NCBI GenBank assembly: GCA_907165275.2
Contig: OU015652.1
Location: 6,587,001 to 6,651,000, forward strand
Source of the DNA: Zygaena filipendulae
Taxonomy: Eukaryota > Arthropoda > Insecta > Lepidoptera > Zygaenidae
Direction of reading: 5' to 3'
DNA length: 64,000 bases
The notes under the pieces were generated by a model that saw only the letters and a list, made by a program, of their open reading frames with translations, did no database searches and had not been told where the DNA came from. Below are positions 24,001 to 38,350 of the stretch, piece by piece. The position numbers and the translations under genes are program-made. Numbering within the stretch: position 1 is the stretch's first letter; each line of letters opens with the position of its first letter.

Positions 24001-27000
24001 AATTCGACCTATATCAAAAAGCTCTCTCCAATACACTGAAGGATGCCCTCGTATGTAATCAATATTGATAGCTATAAATACTTATTTGATAAATAATAAA
24101 TATCTATACTCTTACACCTACAACGGGGGCCGTGTTTGTACCTACATGTTTTTATACCTAATTATAATCGCCAATGTTATTAGAACGGCGGAGGATGTAA
24201 TAGCTACATTATTTCACGTTTCAAACTTGGATATGCCCCGGATTAACATATGGGACATTTTTAACGCAGGTGCAACAGTTTTCCAGGGAATCAAAGAATT
24301 GGCGCGGGTGAAATCACGGAAAGCAGTTACTAGTAAAGTTGCGTTTAATTAGTTATCGGGTGTAGGTTTGATCCTCACCCACATCCACCCGCATAGTGGG
24401 CGAACCTCCCCACCGGTGAATACACGAGCCTCTATATTATTACGTTAAAGTTACAGTACATACATAACTGCAAATCGGTATTTCATTGTAGAAAATATAT
24501 TACCAGTACATGCTTGTATTAAATAATTTATATGATTAAACAATAAAGAGCGTTGTCTAAGGCCCTTACAGGAGTGAAACTTTTGATGAACCTGAGATTT
24601 AAAGAAATCGGTAGCAGAATATTATGTAGGATGTAGCATATAAACTTGCTATCGAGAAGTTTAAACAAAGTGTGCCAAACGGCCACTATCGGCGGTTGTT
24701 ATTTAAATTTTGAACTTTTTACAATGTATTGCAACTGCAAGTCTGCAGAATGATCGACAAAATTTCACATTATTCTAATATCAATTTCATTTTAATTTAA
24801 ATATTTTAGAAGATAATATCATCTTTTATAGTGGGTGACGTTAGTTTTCCTATAAGTTATTGAACATAATATTATTGTGTGCAATAGTAGGTAACAAAAA
24901 TAATTTATTCATCGAATTCAGGCGGGAATTCTGACACTCACGCGGGTGAAACCACGGGGCACAGCTAGTCATAGCATATTATGGCTAAGTCGTCATCGTG
25001 AGAATTGGGTCATTATCAAATGAAAGTATTTCTTACAGCGATACGACCACTAAAGACTTATAATTGTATATTGACAAATTGACGTTCAACAGTAGGTTAC
25101 TGTAGGAAGAAGAAACGCGCCTACCCATTTATCGATTACGTCCAGTTAGTAGCTAGGTCATCAATTAAAAGTCATTAAAATAAAGGGATGATCGTCAAGC
25201 TAGAACAGACTGATATCGCATAGTGAGATGATCGGGTGAGTGGACCGTGGATGACAGCGTGACATTGACATTGAGAATGTATGATGTTATAGCGAGCGGT
25301 TGGGGCTCCGGTGCCGGCTAGCGGCTGCGGCGGAGGGTGCGCATGCTTGCGTCGGTGTGGGCGAGCGAGTGCATGGTGCATGTTCTACGGGAGGTACCGT
25401 TATTGCGCGCGAACAGCGTGAGGTTTGCGTTGTGCCTGGGCACGGGCGATTTGCGGCGCACGTAGTAATGGTCGTGACGCTGCGGCGGCGGCGGTGGCGG
25501 CACGAAGGGCGGCGGCGGCGGCAGGCGCGCGGGCCTCCGCCTCGCGCCGCCCGCGAAGGCGTCCATGGCGGCGAGCGTACCCACGTCGCTCATGCTCGCA
25601 GCGCGCTCGCGGCTGGAAGACTGCGGCCGGCGGCAACTACGATCGTTACTTCGCCCCCCGACCCCGGCACCGCGCACCTTCTTCGATCGCCGCCCGCCCC
25701 CCGCGTTACGCCGCGCCGCCCGCCCGCCCCCGCCCAAGCAACAACTCGCTTAGAATTGAATTTTTAATCAAGCGTCATTCACGCAGGATTTACCGTTGCC
25801 AAGTGCAACGAGTGACGAGCAAATGTAGGAACGTGATTTAAGTTCAGTGAACGCTTACAGGAACTATTATAAAAAATGCGTAACTGTCGTGGAACACTTG
25901 GTTAGAACGAAGTTTTTTCCATATGCGTTAAGTCCGTTATGCGTGAAAAGAGACAAATGAGTCTCTATAGAAAAAACTTTTTTTATTTTTATAAAACAAG
26001 CTTTTATTCAAATGCGCTAAAAAGAATTAATCATGAATTGTCATCCAACCTAAACGTGTCATACAAACAAAATTTCTGCTAAATCGGTTGAAGATATTAT
26101 CTGCTTCAAAATTGAGTTGCAAGATTCCACCCGTACAAACATAGTCAGTAGTTACACTTCATACATACATTGCCAGTTAAATAAAAGCTTCTAAAATACA
26201 AAAAACTCATTAGGTACGATAAAAATTACAGTTGCTTTGTTTTTCCGTAGGGCAGTCGTATGACGCTGTGACGGAAAATGAATTTTCACTCCCATCCGTA
26301 CCGTGCGATAAAGAACTTCGTTCTAATAAATAAATATCTATGTCATGACGCATTTTTTTTAATCTAAGTCCAACTGTAATCATAATAATTAGTGATGATA
26401 ATGAATTATTAAATAATTCAAAATGTTGGTTATATTTAAACCAACATTTTGAATTATTTAATAATTCATTATCATCACTAATTATTATGATTACAGTTGG
26501 ACTTAGATTAAAAAAAATGCGTCATGACATAGATATTTATTTATTATTATTTATTTATTTATTTATTTCATATTTAGAAATTGTATAAATAAATACTTCA
26601 CGCATAAGAAATGTTACGTGATAATAACATCCATAATAATTATTTATTATACTAAGTATTATTATATTATATACATACATAACGTAAAAAAAAATTACGA
26701 TATCTGCAGCTAACTAAACTAAATAACTCTAAAATATTAAAATAGCTGTTCCCCGCGGTTTCACCCGCGTTAATTTCAGAGATCCCGCGGGAATTCCCCA
26801 GAATTCCCCAGAATAAATATAGCCTATGTCCTTGTCTGTACCCCTGACAACGTGTATACAAAAGTTCGTGATGATCGGTTGAGCCGTTAACGCATGAAAG
26901 CGTGACAGACAGACAGACAGACAGAGTTACTTTTGCATTTATTTATCTTGATTTTATCAGTGAAATGTTTGTTTTCAAGCAAGATGTTTAATACCTATTT

Positions 27001-30000
27001 ATTTTTGAAAAAAATCATAAGCACAAGAATATGCTACTGTACGATTCGATTTTGTCTTCATGTTTGTGCCTTTGTTATCCTTCAAGCTATGCCTTCAACC
27101 ACCAATAAACATCAAAATTATTTTACATCCATAAATCTTAAATCAATGCAATTCTAAAACTTTTAAATCGAGTAAATCTTTTATTACAAGAACCAAATAA
27201 TCCAGAGGAAATCTTAAACCGAGGCAGTAGTATTATTAGTAATTACTAGCTGGTGCCCGCGGTTTCACCCGCGTGAATTTTCGACCCTTGCAGTGACAGT
27301 AATGACGTTAAATTTTCTCACTCTTTGAAAACGTACTAGTGGTCACGTAGTGATTACCTTCTCTCTGCTAGTGGTTATATATTCTTTAGTCTCAAAGAAA
27401 ATATAATCACATAATCTGATCTCAAAGAAAATCTCTCCAAGCCTTAAAACTGTCACTTCGCGAAAAATCAATTCCAAAAAAAAAGAGGTTTTATTATGTT
27501 CTATACGCAACATTATATCGAAGCTTTCGACCATTGAATTGCGCTGAAGTGTTTAAATGATGATAACTTTTTGCCCTACGTCCTCTCTTGATGAAACAAA
27601 GCCTATATGTTGCTCCAGACTAAGCTTAATCTTCTACTGAAAACTGCATGACAATCTATTCAGTAGATGTGGAGATTATCGCGAACAGACAGACAGACAG
27701 AAAAGAATTTTGAAAACTTTTTTTTGGCTTGGCTACTCTTCTTTTATCACTCCTCTCAATTTTAGGTAAAAATATTCAATGTACAGAATCGCGGATTCTA
27801 CTCTTTTATTATGGTATGGATTATATTATTTTCTACAGTCAGCTGCAGAAATATGTATGTATACAATTGACAGTCATTGAATCTTAGTGCAATAGTAATA
27901 GAGTTCAAATACTGACCATAATGTACACATATTGAGCTGGTGACTGTAGCTCTATCGAAATTATTATTTTCACTAAATTATTATGTTTAGCGAGGCCAAA
28001 CTTACTGGTTATTTAGTAAAAAATTACTAAATACTCAAGAAATTGTTATGTATTGTTGTGTACCTACTAATAATATAATAAAGAGGAAAGATTTGTATAT
28101 CTGTTTGTTTGTTTGCTACGATTTCACTCAAAAACTACTAGAACGATTTCAAAAATTCTTTCACCATTACAATAATACATTATCCTCGAGGAACCTAGAC
28201 TATATTGTAACGTAGACAGCGAGAATCTTTGTGGTGACACCGAATTACAATTAATTAAAAAGTATTTTAAACTATATCTACTTATAGTTTAATATACTTA
28301 CTTATAATATAATTTTCTTTAGTTTAAACACATAATAATGGAGTTTGCTTTTTCTAAATTAAAATAATATGTAGTCACTCACACGAGCATCACTGCGGTG
28401 TCTGTATAGTTATATTATGTAGATGGCAAGCAATAGGTACCTAAACATGACCGTTTCCCGGTCAACATCGCGGTAAATACAACAATACGGAATTTCCCAT
28501 GCATTCATTGCAAACTGAAACAGCGTCAATACGGCGGCGGTATAAATAGGTAGGTATAATAAGTTGAGATCACTACACTACTTTTTATAGCTATAGGTGC
28601 ACGTGTCTACTGTCTACACCGTTTTCTGCGAGAAAACGATAGATAAATATGTTAAAATACAGGAGGTAGATACAATTTTTGCTAGGTCCCGTTGAAAGTC
28701 AACAGCGCCGTTTGAAAGGTAGAAAGATTTTTAGGGTTTCGTCATCGATCTCATATAAAAAGTAGATGTACACAATCCCATACAAAAAATCACTAAAAAC
28801 TGTCCACAGTCGTGTTTACGTAGTTATAGCTGTGGTTATATTGACTTGTAATATGTAATTAAATTGGTGTTAAATGTAATAAAGACATAATATATTTATG
28901 CTATTTTTTACTATTTTTATATGAGATCGATGGGTTTCGTACGTGTACCTACAGTAAAACGGGACCCTATCACTAAGACTCCACGTTCGTCCGTCTGTAT
29001 GTATGTCTATCACCAGCGGGGCTAAGATGCGCAACACGATAAAGCCATGCCATTTTATCGATTCTCGTCGACAAAGCCATACAATATGTCGACGAGAATC
29101 GATAAAATGGCTCTTTAAAATTTTATCGTGTTGCGCATCTTAGCCCCCCAGGTGGTATCTCATGAACCGTAATAGTTAGCCAGTTGAAATTTTCACAGAT
29201 GATGTATTTCTGTTGCTGCTATAACAACAAATACTAAAAAGCAGAATGTAATAAATATTTAAGGGGGCTCCCATATAAGAAACGTGTTTTTTTTTTGTAG
29301 TGGTACGGAACCCTTCATGCGCGAGTCCGACTTGCACTTGGCCAATTTTTATTTTTTATTTTAAACTTTTAATTAGTCTCCAGCTCAGACCAAATAATTT
29401 CGTCTGAGGTCTCCAGTAAACTTACTCAATGTCGGTTATGAAGGATTGCATTTCAAGTTTAGGTATACTCAATATGAAAAAAACGAGTGTTCCGTACATA
29501 CTTATAGGTATAGATCGTTTCACTCACGAAGACGCGCCCCACCTTTCATGCTAAAAATCAATCATGCTTTGCATTTGCATGTATTAAAATAAATGGACCA
29601 ATCAGGAGAAAACTTTAAGATGAAACTGAAAGATGCTCTACTTGGAAAAAGGTGGGGCGCATCTTCGTGAATGAAACGATCTAAGAGTATGTAAATAGTT
29701 CGCCATAAACTGGATTGAGGGACAAACTTAATTTTGCTCGGAAAACTTTTGTTGCCATACATTAATATGGGGTCGCGACTCTCGACTCGCGGTCAGTTTA
29801 CCACTACAAATAAATTTGCAATAGCAAAAACACTTTTTGGTTTAATGTTAAATACTTCAAATTTACGGTTTTCAGATTTTTCGCTTTACTTAAGATAATG
29901 CTTCTTGCCAAATTTCATAATTCTAGGTCAACGAGAAATAGCCTACTTACAGGTTTTGATTCCCTTGCGCGTGTCCAAATATGCGGCAGGAGCGGCAGTT

Positions 30001-33000
30001 TATACCGCATATCTTTTATACACTTATTATATTATGTTGACTTAAAAATTTAATTTTTTCACAGCTACAAGAGATTGCAGATTTGTTTTTTTTTATGTCA
30101 TAGGGGGCAAACGGGCAAGTGGTACACCTGATGGTAAGTGATTACCGCCGCCCATAGACATCTGCAACACCAGAAGGCATGCAGGTGCGTTGCCGACCTG
30201 GAATGAGGATGGGACTTGATAACTTTCAACTTGATACCTCTACGCATACCTGGGACAAAATATGGTCTTGACAGTTGATAGAGACGTAGGTACAGACGGA
30301 CAACAAAGTGATCCTATAAGGATACCTTTAATCCTTTTGAGGTACGAAACCCTAAAAAAAACAAAAAGAACGACGAGTTGAATATCTATTCCGGGAGCTG
30401 GACGTACGCGTTACGCAAGTATACATATGGATGAATGGATGTTGTCTCGTACAGACACGTCTCTAGTAACAATTGAACTAGTTAAACAGTTACAACAGTA
30501 GAAGTTGGAACAGATTATTCTTATGAAAGAATTAAGAAAAAGACACACTGTTAAAACGGGCATTACTAGCATATTATATAGGTTACTCAGCGATATTTAC
30601 ACCGATATCGGTAGGTACTGGCCAGGATAAAGCGAGATGTGCATAGAAAAAACAACGGTTATCGATAGGTGGAATTTAAACCCGCCTGCCTTCCATCAAC
30701 GATTGGATCATCTTCGTTGAAGAACTGCTTTCTATCAGTGTGGTGAGCACCGCTACTTAAAGTTTGCACGAAGATTTTCATCTACAACAGATTGTATATT
30801 TACAAAAGTTACTGAAAAAACGCCCATAAACGTGCAAATGAAGCTGGGTCTACACCGGCTGAGCCACGATAGTATTTTGCCTAGGCCACAAAAAGTATTC
30901 CCCACCTGCTCAAAGTTTCACTTAAGGTGCGGGTGTTAGGGCTAGTTTTCATACAAATTGCCTACCGAGTTTTCTTGCACTACGGCTATTTTTATTTATT
31001 AGACTTTATTTAATAAAATACTTCTACTTGTTTCGATGCCGCATAAGTCTCAAATCTTTGCAGATAGTGAACAAATAACATAATTATAAGCATTTCAAAA
31101 ATATTAAATTTTGGTCGAATCTCTTACTTGTGTGAGAGCGTATACAGTATATGTGTACGAAAATGGCGGCCCGGTCTATAAACAGCTGTGGTTTGACTGT
31201 AGACTGACAAGTCCCCCGAATGCAGTGGTTTGTAGTGAGTTCCAAAATGATCGAAAGGTGTCGCGGCGTTGAGCCGTGAGTTTTGACAATTTTACCTACC
31301 GGGATAATTTAGAATTGAATTTGGAATATACATATTACTGATATAGTTGGTAGGTATTTAGTAGCCGAAGCGAAGGCATAACTACATTTTGTTTTGAGTC
31401 CCGTACAAGTAGGTATACCTTATAAGCTATTATAAGTATTTTATATTTTTAAGTTGCATAAATTCTTGCTATCTCTTTCTTGTTTTCTCGATGCGTAAAA
31501 GAGAGAGACCATATTTTCAATGGTTGTATCTCACCACGGCCCAGGGTAATTTAACTTTTATCTTCGATGCAATCAGCAATGACACGCAGCCATATAATGT
31601 TGGTACAACTTCATATTTTTATTGTGTCTATGTGACCACGTGATCAAATTTTTAATATCTTCAAAAAAAAATTTTTTTTTGTAAAGCTCATACCCTCGAA
31701 ACTAGTATGAGACAACCCCATCATGTTGCTGTACTTCATGTTTTCGTGGTATCTATGTGTTCACGTGACAAAATTTTTGAACACTTATAACTCCGAAACT
31801 ATAGAACGCAGTCATATCACGTTGGTACTCAAACTTCATGTTTTGTGATATCTATGTGATCACATGGTCAAATTTTCGACAGCTCATATCTCCGAAACTG
31901 CAAGTTACAGACTCATCGTGTTGGTAGGTCAAACTTCATCTTTTCGTGATATCTATGTGATCACGTGAAGTAATTTTCAACAGCTTATAATATTTTTTAC
32001 CTATGCATATACCTACTTTGTATTTGTTAATTTATAGGTACTAATGATAAAGCTGAAGAGTTTGTTTGCTTGTTTGGTTGAACGTACTAATCTCAGGAAC
32101 TACTAGATCGAATTGAAAAATTATTTCCGTATTAGATAGTCATTTATTGAGGACGGCCATAGGCTATAACATCACGCTATGACCAATACGAGCGGAGCAC
32201 GACACGACACTCACATGGTTTTTTCAGTAAGTTTTTTCTCCAAATTTTTTTTAGTCAACTATTAGAGACGAGAATCGAATATTAAATGCCTTTTTACAAA
32301 AAAGATACCCTCGTAACGTTACACCGTGTATAATAAAGACTTTATTTTTGTAAATTTTTCCAAATGATGTAACTGTTCACTCATTATTATTTATTATTTC
32401 CTTGATTTTGTAATAAAAAAAAAAATAAAAATAAAAACTGACGCGAGCAAAACCGCGGCAGGATCAACTGCCAGTAAAATATTTATATTTTACAAATAAT
32501 ACAATATTATAATAAATCTATCTTCCCAACGCACTGCTTTGACGAAACTAAATAAAAGAAGATCAATATATTCAAATGACGCGCGACGGCTGAATGCATA
32601 CATTTTTTTCGGCAGGAGGAACTATACGATAATGGTCCAGTGGTTAGAACAACTTCCGAAGAAGTCTCAATATTATATGACTAACTGTGCCCTGCGGTTT
32701 CACCCGCGTGAAAAGTTTTTGTGTAATAACTTTTTTTCCCGATATCCGATTTGAATGAAACAAAGCCTATATTATGTAGCTACAGGCTAAGCTTAATCTA
32801 CCTGTGAAAACCGCATGACAATCTGTTCAGTTGATTTGGAGATTATGGCGAACAAACAGACAGACAGACAGAAAAGAATTTCAAAAACTTTTTTTTGTCC
32901 TTGGTTACTCTTCTTTTATCACCCCTCTCCATTTTAGGTAAAAATATTCAATGTACAGAATCGCGGATTCTACTCTTTTATTATAGTTTAGAAGTATAGA

Positions 33001-36000
33001 TAATTTTTTTTATTATCTGTCATTTTTTATGCTTTTGTTTACGATTTCAAATCTAAACTGCTTTTTCATAATATACATTATGCACACTTCTAGATAAACT
33101 TATTATTAGAAATGCGAATATGAGTTTGTTTGTTTGTATGTTACGGTTTATTACTCAACCGATTATCTAGAAATTTTGCATACACTTTATTAGTAGGGGC
33201 ACAGAGAAGGACACGGTAGTTTTTATCCCGGAATTCCCGCAGAAACTCTGAAATTAGCGTGGGTGAAACCGCGCTAATTTCTAGGTATATTATGAAAAAT
33301 AGCTAGTGTTATTATAAAAAAGTAAAGAACCAGTTTTTTTAAATACTTCACTCAAAAGAAACTACAGTATCCTCCAGTATCAGTTGTTAATTTTATAAAA
33401 ATGTTTCACGCGGGTGTAACCGCGGGACACAGCTAGTAGAATATAAAATACTTTACAAACTCAACGTACCTACTGATGAAACTCAATAAAATATAAAATA
33501 TTATTATCACGAGATGACAAAATTTAAATTTTGAAATGGAACAACGGCAGAATGCGTTTATGTTTTTTTTTCGTGTAATAACACCAAGCGGTATATAGAT
33601 TGAGTGGCTAGACCAAAGAGTATATAACCACTATGCGCACTAACGTCTCGCTCTAATCCTTTTAGAATTACGATTCAAATCTCGGTTTATATGAGTACTA
33701 GCTGTTCCCCGCGGTTTCACCCGTGGCAATTTCGGAGATCCCGCAGGAATTCCGGGATACAAAGTACCCTATGCATATAGGGTACCTTCTCTGTACCCCT
33801 GACAACGTATATGCAAAATCTCATTAGATTTCACCGGTGTTAATTTTGGAGTTCTCGTGGGAATTCCAGCATATAAAGTACCCTATGTCCTTTTCTGTAC
33901 CCCTGACAACATGTATGCAAAATTTCGTGATGATCCGTTGAGCCATTGACGTAACAGACAGGCAGATAGACAGTGTTACTTTCGCATTTATAATATTATC
34001 AGTATTTAGTAGGGATTGTAATGTCAGTGTCTTAGTGGAATTATGTACTTTTTTTGTAAAGTTACCACGAATCATTCAGGTTTTGAGTTGAACTGCGGTT
34101 CTATTTAGTTTTGGATTTTCTATGATTGATTTTTTCTAAAATTAAAAACATCCTAGTTGATGACGTAAATCACATAGACTGCTGAAATATAAAGATGATG
34201 GTATTGTGGTCATAGTGTCGGAGATATTATAAGATTTCAATTTTTTTATCACCAAGTAAATCCCGAAATCTTGAAATTTAGATTAGGACCTAGAGTTCTT
34301 TTTATACCCAAAATTATTTTCAGTCCCAATATTTACGCAAATAGGTACGTGTGTAACCTGCAGGGAAAGGTTGTATTGAAAATAAGTCCAATATTTTTAT
34401 TTATTTTTAGCCATCTTTACATTTTCTTAGATTCTAGTTCTATATCCTTTAAATTTTCTTTTTTGGAATTAAAATAAAATTCCAAAAAAGAACGAAAAAT
34501 AAATCGTTTGTAGATCTATAAATAAGTATATATAAACAAATTTGAGAAAATTAGTTACAAAAAGTGGAATCGCAATCTTAGATTTGAACACGAGATTTTC
34601 ACGATTCATTATTTACAAAAAGAGACGTATTACACCACAGCGCCAACGAGACTCAAACATAATAAGTCAAATTCAGAATCAGATTCGGCTAATACTAATC
34701 GATTTGCATGTGTGTGTGACTACGTTTCGGGCGGTTATTCCTAATTTTCTTGTAGTTAAAGGATAATAATGCGCGTAAGACCATATAAAAATTTTAAATG
34801 AAAGATGTATTAAACACTCATCCTGTCGCATTTATCATCAAAATCTATCTTTTAGCTTGCGATTCTCTGTAAATTGAGAAAACACTTTTATGGCGCCGCC
34901 CGCGGCCTCTATCGGCTGAGAGGCTGCATAATATGGTGGCGCGCCACCTTAAAAAATTCGGTAAGTATACAGAATGCTAATTTGTGATTTTTTTGCATCT
35001 AGATCGTTAGAGATTGTGTTGTATGTAGAGGAACGCACGTTATGGGCAAGGAATGTTATTGGTCTTTAGTGAATCAGGGTCATTTTAGGGTGTGCTACTT
35101 CAACAAAGAATCCACAACAAACGTTAACAAAAAATATATTTTTTCCTCATTACCATGACATCAATTTCGTTACCTACATTATGTATTTTTCTGTACTGGC
35201 CCAGGTGTTTCCGTCTGTTATGATTATATTATTTTTGTATCATTTTAAAGTTACCTATTACCTACTAATGCAAATCTTTATGTGCGATTGCGTAACGCGT
35301 AACTAGGTATCTAGTTACCAATTATCGTGCTTCTGCTACACACCTCTCAAACATGCGCATCCCATGATGTAGCCCATGACAGAGAGTCGTGAGGGCGGCA
35401 GCGACGGCGGCGGTGGCGGCGGCGGGGTCAGCACGCGCCGGCCGCGGGGCGCCGCCCGCGTCGCTCGCGACACCGCGCCGCCACTCACCCACTGGTGGCG
35501 CGCATCACATCAACCCCACCACTGCGTGCACCGTCATCGGCCATCGCACACTGTTCCCACCGTGCAACCCCCACGTTCTGTACAATCCCGTATCACGGGC
35601 TCACGATACCCAACACGAGATGTTAGATTCAGTTTCTCAAAGTACTTTTATACAAAATTCAAGATTTTTCTTTGATCACATCACGGTTTCAAATTGTTAA
35701 AATTTTAATAATAATCTCATACATGATAAATATAGATATGTAAATATTGTATGAATCGAGGCGTGTACGTTCTCATGCAAATTAAGTTATAGTATAAAAA
35801 TAATACAATACAAGCAAATAAGTTTCGACTAACAAGACAAAACCTTGAATAATAAATAGCCGATTGATACGCTACAGTAGTCAACAACGCTCCGCAGCTT
35901 CATAATTCGCTATTGACATTGCATTTACTGTATTACCTGTCAGGGTGTAGAGTTGGGACATTGGCATTAACTTTTTTTTGCTTATTACAAGTCCCGCGAG

Positions 36001-38305
36001 AAAAAAATGATCAGTGTGGCCGCGATCGCGTGCTGCCCTGCTGCCGGCCGGTGCCGATCGATAGCACCACGAAGTTCGCGACACGCGATCAACCCAACCA
36101 TGCCTTTATACCATTATAACCAAATTCGAAAATTGGATCGTTTAAAAAACTTTCTATAATAAAGAATTAATACGAAAGCGAATTTAATCGAACTGTTCTC
36201 TCAAAAGCTTAACAGAACACACCTCAATACTGAACTACTTCGCTTTTTTTAGTTCACCTCGTTTCGCCTATTTTTATTAGTATTAGAAGAATAACTCCAC
36301 CAGATCCATATACTAGCTAATAAAACCACTCATAATATTGTAGTCGTAGTCAACTAATTGTTTTATAATAAAAAATAAATAAATAAGAAAAGCATAATCA
36401 TCATCATTATAATATCGTAACAGAAAGGTAAAGGAGATGATATCACATGTTGCGTATATAGGTATTAAGACGAAGTTAATATTGGTACAAGTGGATGATA
36501 TTAGGTTAGGGGTAAGCGGGTGCGAGCTTTCGGCAAGTCGCAGGGAAGGCGGACGCGGGTGGGCGCGGGCGCGGGCTGGCGAGCACTAAGGCAAGTGAGG
36601 CAGGAGGCGAGGCCCCAGGCGCCCGGCGCAGAACCTCCTCCCGCACACACGCACCACACCCCCGTCCCCTACCCCCCCGAGAACATGCAATGCCTAAGCA
36701 GTCATGCTACCGATCTAGACTACCACCACTACCCTCTAGTGTCGTTAGGCAGGTGTTGTTTCCCGACTGTTTAAGAATATGGAAATAAAAAAAGGCTCCA
36801 GCCTAGTATTTAAAGTAGTAGCCCGTATTCGAGTGAAAATACGCACTTACGACCTTAATTCATTTTATGCAAATCCAAATAACCATCAATACGCGCGTTC
36901 AGTAATTTACCAAAATCATAAATAGGCAGCAAAAAGTCTCTAAAATTAGAGACGCCACGAGAACAAAACGTACAGGTATTAACTGAAATAGAGAAATGGC
37001 CTTTTTCACTTTACAGAAACGCTCAATAGAAGAGTCAACAAACAATACATCTTTACAAGTGACACCTTTATCACACACGCCACACACTCAGAAATAATAA
37101 CTAGATTAACAAAAAAATTAAAACCGACTTCCAAAAACACATAACTAAAAAACTAAAAATAAAAAGCTAAAAATAACAAAATACCGATTTAATCCAAAAG
37201 ACAAAAACACACGTTATATTATTATTGGTTTGTGCTACCACTGATCGGTTTGAATTCGGTGACAAGCCCGCTGGTGTCTGCCCACTTGGGTTGTTCTGCT
37301 CACGAATAGCTGGTGGCGGGAGTCGACTTAGCCCATCTTCCCCTTCCATACTTGGCTTGTCACCGACTTCATACCGATCAGTGGTAGCACAAACCAATAA
37401 TAATATAACGTGTGTTTTTGTCTTTTGGATTAAATCGGTATTTTGTTATTTTTAGCTTTTTATTTTTAGTTTTTTAGTTATGTGTTTTTGGAAGTCGGTT
37501 TTAATTTTTTTGTTAAAATTTTGTTTATTTCTCGCTTTTAAGTGACTTAGTTCGTAATTTCTCTAAGTTACAATAGCCTAATGTCAACTGCTCATCACCT
37601 TTTACAAAGTATTGCTTTTCCCGACGCAGGGACGTTAATTGTTGAGGAGTTCTCCTAGTATATCACCATCAGTTCCACTTCACCATATACATTGTGACGG
37701 GCATAAATTGTTTAGAAACCATATTAAAGTTAACGATTCGGAACCCGTGAAATACCCATTATTGAGTAGTTCCGATGACCATCTGTGGTCTTCATCATCA
37801 GTTCCTCTTCTTCAAATTTTGCTTTCCGAAAGCAAAGAAACGTTGTACTATAGAAAATACAAAAATCGCTATAAGTGTTCTCATAATTTTTGAAGAGTTC
37901 CCTCGATTACTCCGAGATCCCATCATCAGATCTCGACTTGGTGACAATGGAATCAATTTGGGAGTATCCCCTTTCAAACAAAAAAACAATTTTCGAAATC
38001 GCTTCAATCGGAACCCGTGAAATACGTATTATTTTTGAGTTGTTCCGATGACCACCTGTGGTCTTCATCATCAGTTCCACTTCTTCAAATTTTGCTTTCC
38101 GAAAGCAAATGAACGATTTACTATCAAAAATACCTAAATCGCTATAGGTGTGCCTATAATTTTTGAAGAGTTCCCTCGATTTCTCCAAGATCCCATCATC
38201 AGATCCCGACTTGGTGGCAATGGGACCTAATTGGGAGTATACCCTGTCAAACAAAAAAAGAATTTTTCAAATCGGTCCACCCGTCTTCGAGTAATCGGTG
38301 AACAT

Positions 38306-38350
<45 letters not shown>

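Noticed and set aside
25300..25841. Several long overlapping frames on both strands of the 25-kb GC island
   Set aside because: GC-rich sequence lacks stops in many frames. Only the minus frame with a start context and phase-compatible donor was kept as a candidate.
37167..37455. Two near-identical 76-codon frames (MVCATTDR...) on opposite strands
   Set aside because: They are the two arms of one hairpin; not genes.
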